This document shows positions 45,431 through 52,462 of a stretch of DNA of 64,000 nucleotides, piece after piece (position 1 is the first letter of the stretch; each line of letters starts with the position of its first letter). Where the stretch lies: positions 1 through 64,000 of the forward strand of contig NZ_DBBS01000002.1 of assembly GCF_002292295.1 (NCBI RefSeq), read 5' to 3'. Origin of the DNA: Sphingomonas sp. UBA978 (GTDB taxonomy: Bacteria; Pseudomonadota; Alphaproteobacteria; Sphingomonadales; Sphingomonadaceae). The position numbers and the translations under genes were made by a program. The notes below the pieces were generated by a model. The model searched no databases. It was not told where the DNA came from and saw only the letters and a list, made by a program, of their open reading frames with translations.

Positions 45431-45877
45431 ATGACCGCCCGTCTTGCCGCCGTCCTGATCGTTGCTGCGGTCGCCTCGCCCGCGACCGCGCGCGTCGCCG
45501 ACACCGCGGCGGTGGAGCAGGTCGTCGACCGCTTCAACGCCGCCCGGGCGGCTTTCGACCCTGTCGCGCTCGGCGCCACGCTGGCGCCCGATTACGAAGA
45601 AATCTCGCCGGTCGGCGATGTCGACGATCGCGCCGAGGTCCTCGGCTTCTACCGCGCCGACCAGCGCAAGGCCGGGCCGGTGATCCAGAGCAGCGAACGC
45701 CGCAGCGCGATCCACGGCCCGTTCGGGATCGCGACGGAGCGTCTGTCCTTTACGATGACGCGTCCCGATGGCGCGACGATGACCCGCTCGCTCCGCGCCC
45801 GCTATGTCGCGGTGCGCAGCGGCGCCGGCTGGAAGCTGGTGTCGGCGCAATATACCCCGGTGCCGCCGGCGAAATGA
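45431..45877 (+). CDS. Exported NTF2-like (SnoaL/DUF4440) protein
   Basis: 148 residues from ATG 45431, with a signal peptide (MTARLAAVLIVAAVASPATA) and an NTF2-like cone fold: VEQVVDRFNAARAAFDPVALGATLAPDYEEISPVGDVDDRAEVLGFY, then LRARYVAVRSGAGWKLVSAQYTPV. Periplasmic proteins of this class have varied or unknown roles. The downstream DUF1294 gene starts 7 bases after its stop. Confidence 0.8.
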   Translation: MTARLAAVLIVAAVASPATARVADTAAVEQVVDRFNAARAAFDPVALGATLAPDYEEISPVGDVDDRAEVLGFYRADQRKAGPVIQSSERRSAIHGPFGIATERLSFTMTRPDGATMTRSLRARYVAVRSGAGWKLVSAQYTPVPPAK

Positions 45878-45884
45878 CGCTCGG

Positions 45885-46163
45885 GTGACGATCCTCGCGT
45901 TCTCGCTCGGCTTCGTCGCGATCAATCTGCTGACCGTGTTCGCCTTTGCGCATGACAAGGCGCGGGCCGTCTCCGGTGGCTGGCGGGTGCGCGAATCGAC
46001 CTTGCTGGGCCTCGCCCTGATCGGGGGATCGCCGGGTGCCGTCTGGGCGCGGCACCGTTGGCGTCACAAGACCCGCAAGCAACCCTTCGCGACCTGTCTC
46101 GACCTGATCTTTATGGTCCATGCCGGACTGGCCGTCGGGCTGGCGACGCTGCTGATCCGGTAG
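45885..46163 (+). CDS. DUF1294 membrane protein
   Basis: 92 residues from GTG 45885, a start fixed by the family N-terminus. Two or three membrane helices flank the conserved DUF1294 centre: FAHDKARAVSGGWRVRESTLLGLALIGGSPGAVWARHRWRHKTRKQPF. This matches the family's K-A...R.PE..L...LGG..G...A...FRHKT.K..F pattern. Function unknown. Probably co-transcribed with the preceding NTF2-like gene. Confidence 0.88.
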   Translation: MTILAFSLGFVAINLLTVFAFAHDKARAVSGGWRVRESTLLGLALIGGSPGAVWARHRWRHKTRKQPFATCLDLIFMVHAGLAVGLATLLIR

Positions 46164-46195
46164 ATCCGGGCCGATCGTGACCCGGGGTCGGGGGG

Positions 46196-47662
46196 CTATG
46201 CCGCCTCGCTCGCCGCGGTCGTCCATCCCAGTCGCGGGATCGTGATCGAGCGCTTCCCCGACAGGTCGACGCGCGCGACGAACAGCTCGCGGCTTTCGAT
46301 ATAGCCGATCAGGCGGCGCACCCGGCCGAGCGAACTGGTGCCGTACGTCTCGGCCATCGCCGCATCCGACGGGCACGGCTCGCCGTTCTTCGCCGCGCGT
46401 GCGACCAGCAGGAAGGCGCCGATCATATCGTCGGGCAGCGAATAGGCGAGCTCCATGGCCTCCGCCCATTGCGGGTCGGTGACGTCGAAGATGCCGGCAC
46501 GCGCCGCCGACAGCCGCCGGGTGAAGCCGGGCAGGTCGAGCGGCGGTTTCGCCAGCCCCGCCATCCGGCAGCGCACCTGGAAATCCTGGAACAGCACCGA
46601 GGGCGGGCGCAGCGCCGAATCGCGGTCCGCGACGATCGCCTCGAGCACGGCGGCATAGATCGCCTCGACCTCGCCGTCCGACTTGTCGGGCAGCGGCGCG
46701 AGCGTCGTCTGCTGCGACACCGGCCGTTCGATCGTGTCGAGCAGTTCGTCCGCGGGCACCCGGCGGGGCCGCGAATCGAAGCTCATCGGCAGTTGCGGCG
46801 CCTCTTCGGGCGGCGGGGCGAAGATCAGCTGCTGCAGGTTTTCGGCGGGCGCGGTCGGCAGCGGCGTCAGCTTGGGGCTGCCGCTGCGCGCCGAGGTCGC
46901 GACCTGGCCGATCTTGACCGTGATCGGCCGCCGCGACACCGCCGGCCCCAGTGCGAGGAAGGTGCCGCGCGCCAGATCGCGGATCACATCGGCCTGCCGC
47001 CGCTCCATGCCGAGCAGGTCGGCGGCGCGCGCCATGTCGATATCGAGGAAGGTGCGCCCCATCAGGAAGTTCGACGCCTCCGCCGCGACGTTCTTGGCGA
47101 GCTTCGCCAGCCGCTGCGTCGCGATCACGCCGGCGAGGCCACGCTTGCGGCCACGGCACATCAGGTTGGTCATCGCCGACAGGGACGCGCGCCGCACCTC
47201 TTCGGCGACCTCGCCGCCGGTGACCGGCGCGAACAATTGCGCCTCGTCGACCACGACCAGCGCCGGATACCAATGGTCGCGCGGCGCATCGAACAGAGCC
47301 GACAGGAAGGCGGCGGCGCAGCGCATCTGTCCCTCCGCCTCCAGCCCCTCGAGGCTCAGCACGACCGAGGCGCGATGTTCGCGCAGCCGCGTCGCGATCC
47401 GCGCGATTTCCGGCACCGAATAGTCCGCCGCCTCGATCACGACATGGCCGTACGGCCCGGCGAGCGTGACGAAGTCGCCCTCCGGATCGATCACCACCTG
47501 TTGCACCTGTCCCGCCGATCCTTCGAGCAGGCGGCGCAGCAGGTGCGACTTGCCCGACCCCGAATTGCCCTGGACGAGCAAGCGGGTGGCGAGCAGTTCT
47601 TCGAGGTCCATGGTCACGGGCGCGCCGCGCTCGTCGCTGCCCATGTCTACGCTGACGGTCAT
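46196..47662 (-). CDS. DUF87/HerA-like ATP-binding protein
   Basis: 488 residues from ATG 47662. A P-loop ATPase of the HerA/DUF87 type with Walker A QGNSGSGKSHLLRRLLE, Walker B ALVVVDEAQLF and an Arg-finger-like SRRPITVKIG region. The C-terminal third is a winged-helix-like segment (GRVRRLIGYIESRELFVARV). HerA-like ATPases are DNA translocases, but without a NurA partner the role is unclear. The open frame continues upstream, but the family N-terminus supports this start. It is divergent from the DUF1003 gene. Confidence 0.83.
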   Translation of the reverse strand: MTVSVDMGSDERGAPVTMDLEELLATRLLVQGNSGSGKSHLLRRLLEGSAGQVQQVVIDPEGDFVTLAGPYGHVVIEAADYSVPEIARIATRLREHRASVVLSLEGLEAEGQMRCAAAFLSALFDAPRDHWYPALVVVDEAQLFAPVTGGEVAEEVRRASLSAMTNLMCRGRKRGLAGVIATQRLAKLAKNVAAEASNFLMGRTFLDIDMARAADLLGMERRQADVIRDLARGTFLALGPAVSRRPITVKIGQVATSARSGSPKLTPLPTAPAENLQQLIFAPPPEEAPQLPMSFDSRPRRVPADELLDTIERPVSQQTTLAPLPDKSDGEVEAIYAAVLEAIVADRDSALRPPSVLFQDFQVRCRMAGLAKPPLDLPGFTRRLSAARAGIFDVTDPQWAEAMELAYSLPDDMIGAFLLVARAAKNGEPCPSDAAMAETYGTSSLGRVRRLIGYIESRELFVARVDLSGKRSITIPRLGWTTAASEAA

Positions 47663-47775
47663 TGTGGCTGCGTTTGGCGTATCCGGGGGGGCGGGGGCAA
47701 GCGGTTTGCGGCGATTGCCGGTTCGCGACCGCTCCACTACGGCACCGGTCGATCCCTGCCGCCCGAGGAGGCCCC

Positions 47776-48315
47776 ATGTCGCCGATCCCGCTCGCCGATC
47801 TCGCCCAGCGCCTGTTGCGCAAGCCCGCGCATGCGCTCGACGCGGAGGAGCGGCGCGTCCTCGACAGCATCGATGCCGGTACGATCGTCAGCCGCGACGC
47901 CGCCGACGAGGCGGATGCGCGGGCGAGCTTCGGCGAGCGCCTGTCCGACCGGGTCGCGGCGATCGGCGGCTCGTGGAGCTTCATCATCGCCTTCACCGCG
48001 GTGCTGCTTGGCTGGATGCTGCTCAATTCGGACGTGCTGGCGCATTTCGGCGCGGCGTTCGATCCCTTCCCCTACATCTTCCTCAACCTGATGCTCTCCA
48101 CCGTCGCGGCGATCCAGGCGCCGGTCATCATGATGAGCCAGAACCGCCAGGCGGCGAAGGACCGGCTCGCCGCCAGCCTCGATTACGAGACCAACCTGCG
48201 CGCCGAACTCGACATCCTGCGCCTGCACCAGAAGCTCGACGGCGTCGTGCTCGACCGGCTCGCGGCGCTGGAGGAAAAGATCGACAGGCTGGCGAACCGC
48301 GCGCCCGCGGCCTAA
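47776..48315 (+). CDS. DUF1003 membrane protein
   Basis: 179 residues from ATG 47776 after CCGAGGAGG. The DUF1003 core contains two helices, SWSFIIAFTAVLLGWMLLNS and FPYIFLNLMLSTVAAIQAPVIMMSQNRQ, followed by a cytoplasmic tail with coiled-coil character (NLRAELDILRLHQKLDGVVLDRLAALEEKIDRL). Function unknown; some relatives are annotated as cyclic-nucleotide-related only by proximity. It precedes yebC by 29 bases. Confidence 0.88.
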   Translation: MSPIPLADLAQRLLRKPAHALDAEERRVLDSIDAGTIVSRDAADEADARASFGERLSDRVAAIGGSWSFIIAFTAVLLGWMLLNSDVLAHFGAAFDPFPYIFLNLMLSTVAAIQAPVIMMSQNRQAAKDRLAASLDYETNLRAELDILRLHQKLDGVVLDRLAALEEKIDRLANRAPAA

Positions 48316-48344
48316 GGACGTGCCATTATTCGCTAGAGGCAGTC

Positions 48345-49088
48345 ATGGCAGGCCATTCCAAGTTCAAGAACATCATGCACCGCAAGGGCGCGCAGGATAA
48401 GAAGCGCTCGGGCATGTTCTCCAAGCTTTCCCGCGAAATCACCGTCGCGGCGAAGATGGGTCTTCCCGATCCCGACATGAACCCGCGCCTGCGCGCCGCG
48501 GTCAACGCCGCCAAGGCGCAGTCGGTCCCCAAGGACAATATCCAGCGCGCGATCGACAAGGCGTCGAAGGGCGATACCGAGAATTACGAGGAAATCCGCT
48601 ACGAGGGCTTCGGCCCCGGCGGCGTCAGCCTCATCATCGAGGCGCTGTCCGACAACCGCAACCGCACCGCGACCAACGTGCGCACCGCGGTGTCGAAGAA
48701 CGGCGGCAACCTCGGCGCGAGCGGTTCGGTCAGCCATGCGTTCGATCGCGTCGGCCTCATCAGCTACCCCGCCGCCGCCGGTGACGCCGAAACGGTGTTC
48801 GAAGCGGCGCTGGAAGCGGGGGCCGAGGACGTGACCTCGTCCGAGGACGGCCACGAGATCTGGACCGCGGTCGGCGACCTGCACGAAGTCGCCAAGGCGC
48901 TCGAGCCGGTGCTCGGCGAACCCGAAGGCGCCAAGCTCGCCTGGCGTCCGCAGACGATGGTGTCGGTCGACGAAGGCGATGCGGCGACGCTGTTCAAGCT
49001 GATCGACACGCTCGACGACGACGACGACGTGCAGACCGTATGGGGCAATTACGAGGTCTCCGACGAGGTGATGGAGAAGCTGGGCTGA
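48345..49088 (+). CDS. yebC: YebC/PmpR family protein (TACO1 homologue)
   Basis: 247 residues from ATG 48345 (MAGHSKFKNIMHRKGAQDKKR), the universal YebC start. Regular landmarks are KDNIQRAIDKASKG, YEGFGPGGVSLIIEALSDNRNRTATNVR and KNGGNLGASGSVSHAF. YebC proteins have been described as DNA-binding regulators, and more recently as ribosome-associated factors easing translation of difficult motifs. It is normally adjacent to ruvC-ruvA-ruvB; here a DUF559 cassette starts 2 bases after its stop codon. Confidence 0.96.
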   Translation: MAGHSKFKNIMHRKGAQDKKRSGMFSKLSREITVAAKMGLPDPDMNPRLRAAVNAAKAQSVPKDNIQRAIDKASKGDTENYEEIRYEGFGPGGVSLIIEALSDNRNRTATNVRTAVSKNGGNLGASGSVSHAFDRVGLISYPAAAGDAETVFEAALEAGAEDVTSSEDGHEIWTAVGDLHEVAKALEPVLGEPEGAKLAWRPQTMVSVDEGDAATLFKLIDTLDDDDDVQTVWGNYEVSDEVMEKLG

Positions 49089-49090
49089 CC

Positions 49091-49135
49091 GGAAAAGCCC
49101 CTCCTCTTCAGAGGAGGGGTTGGGGTGGAGGAGTC
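49091..49135 (+). repeat. Left inverted repeat of the DUF559 cassette
   Basis: A 45-base element with an internal perfect hairpin (CCCCTCCTCT-TC-AGAGGAGGGG) and a tail GTTGGGGTGGAGGAGTC. It is the reverse complement of 49488-49531 except for one extra A near its outer end. The inner edge contains GGAGGAG, well placed as the ribosome site for the nuclease gene. Confidence 0.93.
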
Positions 49136-49141
49136 ACGAGG

Positions 49142-49537
49142 GTGATCGATCATGCGCGCCAAAACCGCCGCAACCCCACGGAACCCGAACGTCGTCTCTG
49201 GCGACATCTGTCCGGCTCGCGCCTGGGCGGTTTCAAATTTCGTCGGCAGCATGCGATCGACAGCCGCATCCTCGATTTCTTCTGCCCGTCGCTTGCGCTT
49301 GGCATCGAGATCGATGGCGACACTCATGATCCCGCCACCGACCGCAGGCGCGATGCGCTGTTGAAGCAGCAATACGGCATCGCCATACTTCGCTTCACCA
49401 ACGCCGACGTCATGACCAATATGGAAGGCGTGCTCCTGACCATCCTCGACCGCGCTCGCCAGATGCCACCGCGCTGGCCAACGACCGGACTCCTCCACCC
49501 CAACCCCTCCTCTGAAGAGGAGGGGCTTTCCCCATGA
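49142..49537 (+). CDS. DUF559 endonuclease (Vsr-like fold)
   Basis: 131 residues from GTG 49142, which follows GGAGGAG in the left repeat with 8-base spacing. The DUF559 core is complete: PTEPERRLWRHLSGSRLGGFKFRRQHAIDSRILDFFCPSLALGIEIDGDTHD, then RRRDALLKQQYGIAILRFTNADVMTN. The acidic residues of LDFFCP and IEIDG and the Gln of FRRQ fit a restriction-endonuclease/Vsr-like active site. The last 17 residues (GLLHPNPSSEEEGLSP and neighbours) are encoded by the right inverted repeat. Its stop overlaps the ruvC start (ATGA). DNA target unknown. Confidence 0.9.
   Translation: MIDHARQNRRNPTEPERRLWRHLSGSRLGGFKFRRQHAIDSRILDFFCPSLALGIEIDGDTHDPATDRRRDALLKQQYGIAILRFTNADVMTNMEGVLLTILDRARQMPPRWPTTGLLHPNPSSEEEGLSP
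49488..49531 (-). repeat. Right inverted repeat of the DUF559 cassette
   Basis: 44 bases, the reverse complement of 49091-49135 save for a single missing A. It codes for the C-terminal tail of the DUF559 protein, and its AGGAGG (49518-49523) lies 10 bases before the ruvC ATG, so it also supplies a ribosome site for ruvC. Confidence 0.93.
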
Positions 49538-50040
49538 TTATCCTTGGCCTCGACCCCGGGCTCGGCACCACCGGCTGGGGCGTCATCCATGCCGACGGCA
49601 ACCGCCTCAAGCATATCGCCAACGGCCAGATCAGGACCGATCCGTCGATGCCGCTCCCCCGCCGCCTGTCGAACCTGCACGCCGCGCTGATCGACGTGAT
49701 CCTCGCCGAGCGCCCCGACGGCGCCGCGGTCGAGGAGGTGCTGGGCAACACCAACGCGCAATCCACGCTCAAGCTGGGCCAGGCGCGCGGCGTCGTGCTG
49801 CTCGCCGCCGCCGCCAGCGGACTGCATATCGGCGAATATCACCCCTCGACCGTCAAGAAGGCGGTCGTCGGCACCGGCGGCGCGGAAAAGCGCCAGATCC
49901 AGGCGATGATGGCCGTGCTGCTGCCGGGTGCGAAGCTGGCCGGGCCCGACGCCGCCGACGCGCTTGCGGTCGCGATCACGCACGCGCATCATCTCGCCTC
50001 GGCCCAGGGCATGGCGCGCCGCGCCAGGGTGACCGCATGA
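49534..50040 (+). CDS. ruvC: Holliday junction endonuclease RuvC
   Basis: Resolves four-way junctions by symmetric nicking after RuvAB branch migration. 168 residues with the RNase H-like acidic tetrad visible: Asp in ILGLDPGLGTTGWG, Glu in AVEEVLGNTNAQST, and the pair in GPDAADALAVAITHAHH. The start ATG shares bases with the DUF559 stop. ruvA begins inside its stop codon (ATGA). Confidence 0.97.
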   Translation: MIILGLDPGLGTTGWGVIHADGNRLKHIANGQIRTDPSMPLPRRLSNLHAALIDVILAERPDGAAVEEVLGNTNAQSTLKLGQARGVVLLAAAASGLHIGEYHPSTVKKAVVGTGGAEKRQIQAMMAVLLPGAKLAGPDAADALAVAITHAHHLASAQGMARRARVTA

Positions 50041-50633
50041 TCGCACATCTCAAGGGCCGGCTCGATGCGACCGGCGTTGATTATGCCGTGATCGACGTCG
50101 GCGGCGTCGGCTATTTCGTCGGCGCCTCGGCGCGCACGCTCGCCGCGATCGGCCCGGTCGGCGAGGCGGCGATGCTGCACACCGAGATGCTGGTCGCCGA
50201 GGATTCGATCCGCCTCGTCGGCTTCGCCCGCGCCGAGGAGCGCGACTGGTTCCGCCTGCTGACCGGCGTCCAGGGGGTGGGCTCGCGCGTCGCGCTCGCG
50301 ATCCTGTCGGCGCTCGACACGGCCGAGATCGCGCGTGCGGTATCCGCGCAGGACAAGGCGATGGTCGCGCGCGCCAACGGCGTCGGCCCGAAGCTCGCCG
50401 AGCGGATCGTCCGCGAGCTGAAGGACAAGGTCGGCACCGTCGCGCTGGGCCCCGCGGCGGCCGCGCAGGTCATGCCGGCCGGCGCCGCCGCGGATGCGGT
50501 GTCGGCGTTGCTCAATCTCGGCTTCCGCCCCGCCGAGGCGGCAAGCGCGGTCGGCGCGGCGGAGGAAGACCTTGGCCCCGCGGCGACGCTCGACGCATTG
50601 GTGCGGCTGGCGCTGCGCAAGGCGGCGAAGTGA
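50037..50633 (+). CDS. ruvA: Holliday junction branch-migration protein RuvA
   Basis: Tetrameric junction-binding protein that loads RuvB. 198 residues: OB domain (MIAHLKGRLDATGVDYAVIDVGGVGYFVG), tandem helix-hairpin-helix domain (LLTGVQGVGSRVALAILSAL and ANGVGPKLAERIVRELKDKV), Ala-rich linker and C-terminal RuvB-contacting domain (DAVSALLNLGFRPAEAASAV). A ParDE pair follows before ruvB, breaking the usual direct ruvA-ruvB adjacency. Confidence 0.97.
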   Translation: MIAHLKGRLDATGVDYAVIDVGGVGYFVGASARTLAAIGPVGEAAMLHTEMLVAEDSIRLVGFARAEERDWFRLLTGVQGVGSRVALAILSALDTAEIARAVSAQDKAMVARANGVGPKLAERIVRELKDKVGTVALGPAAAAQVMPAGAAADAVSALLNLGFRPAEAASAVGAAEEDLGPAATLDALVRLALRKAAK

Positions 50634-50679
50634 TCCCACGTCGCTGGACGCTCGGATGAAACAGGACTATATCGGGAAC

Positions 50680-50931
50680 ATGGCGCAACTGCACGTCTCT
50701 CTCCCGGCCGACCTCCAGCGCTATGTCGAAGGGCGCGTGTCCGCGGCGGGATTCACCGATCCGGCCGATTATCTGCGCGTGCTGATCGAGCGCGATCAGC
50801 ATAGTTATCAGGCCGATGTGCGGCGCGTCCGCCTTCTGGTCGAGGAAGGGATCGCGTCGGGGATCGTCGATCGCGAACCCGAAGACATATTGGACGACAT
50901 CATCGCCGATATCCGTAACGCAGATGACTAG
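50680..50931 (+). CDS. ParD-family antitoxin
   Basis: 83 residues from ATG 50680 (ATG 50656 would add eight). The ribbon-helix-helix N-terminus MAQLHVSLPADLQRYVEGRVSAAGFTDPADYLRVLIERDQ is typical of ParD, followed by a helical toxin-neutralising tail (LLVEEGIASGIVDREPEDILDDIIADIR). It overlaps the toxin gene by 8 bases. Such antitoxins dimerise on their own promoter, but here the module is inside the ruv operon and the 46-base gap after ruvA shows no obvious promoter. Confidence 0.9.
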   Translation: MAQLHVSLPADLQRYVEGRVSAAGFTDPADYLRVLIERDQHSYQADVRRVRLLVEEGIASGIVDREPEDILDDIIADIRNADD

Positions 50932-51222
50932 GCTGCGCGTCAGCGCGCAAGCCCGTCGCGATCTGCAGATTATCGGCAGGGAAGGCCGGCGCCGATTCGG
51001 CCGTTCGGCATCAGAGGCGCATATCGAAGGGTTTCGTCGCTTGTTCGCTTTGTTGCGCGACCAGCCATTCGCCGGCCAGGAATGGCCCGATCTGGAACTG
51101 GGCGTCCGGTCCCTGTCGCATCGTCCCCATCGTATCCTGTATCGCGTCGTCGGCGGCGCCGTCATGATCGATCGCATCATCCATCAGGCCCGCGATCTGC
51201 GGCATGCTCTCCCGGTCGAACA

Positions 51223-51226
<4 letters not shown>
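50924..51226 (+). CDS. ParE-family toxin (RelE/ParE fold)
   Basis: 100 residues from ATG 50924. The ParE pattern is visible: LRVSAQARRDLQIIGREGRRRFG, FRRLFALLRDQPFAGQEWPDL, and the closing strands GVRSLSHRPHRILYRVVGGAVMIDRIIHQARD. ParE toxins generally poison DNA gyrase. Its stop overlaps the ruvB start (ATGA), so toxin translation and ruvB translation are coupled, an unusual arrangement for a toxin gene. Confidence 0.9.
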
Positions 51227-52252
<1,026 letters not shown>

Positions 52253-52266
<14 letters not shown>

Positions 52267-52405
52267 TTTGGCCATTGCGTGTCCCCGATTGCTGCGCGAA
52301 GCGGAACGACATCTCGCAAACTATGAAAACATCATCTGGATGTTGATCGTTGTGGTCGTCATCGAGGCGATCATCATATACGACCAGTGCCGAAAAAAGC
52401 CGTAA
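52253..52405 (+). CDS. Small single-pass membrane protein (50 aa)
   Basis: ATG 52253 lies in another frame inside the end of ruvB and opens a 50-residue frame ending at TAA 52405. Residues 1-26 are polar (MESDDLAIACPRLLREAERHLANYEN) and are followed by one strongly hydrophobic helix (IIWMLIVVVVIEAIIIY) and a basic tail (DQCRKKP), a sound type of small inner-membrane protein with an N-out or N-in anchor. Base composition is clearly AT-richer than ruvB. No family recognised; overlap suggests coupling to ruvB. Confidence 0.55.
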
Positions 52406-52462
52406 CAGGTGGCCTTTGAGTTTGCCGTTAGCTTTCGGTGCGTGATCCGGTAGACAAGCCCT

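Larger units (their letters stand above)
49091..49531 (+). mobile_element. Candidate DUF559 nuclease cassette with terminal inverted repeats
   Basis: A 441-base unit made of only two near-identical, oppositely oriented 44-45 base repeats and one nuclease gene, placed exactly between yebC and ruvC, which are usually adjacent. The near-identity of the ends suggests a recent or still active element. There is no transposase and no clear target duplication. Mobility is inference from the architecture and from the similar GIY-YIG cassette at 32651-33127. Confidence 0.6.

Noticed and set aside
49087..49489. GACCGGA present before both inverted repeats of the DUF559 cassette (49087-49093 and 49483-49489), considered as a target-site duplication
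   Set aside because: A true duplication would lie outside both ends; the second copy is inside the cassette, so it is probably chance.
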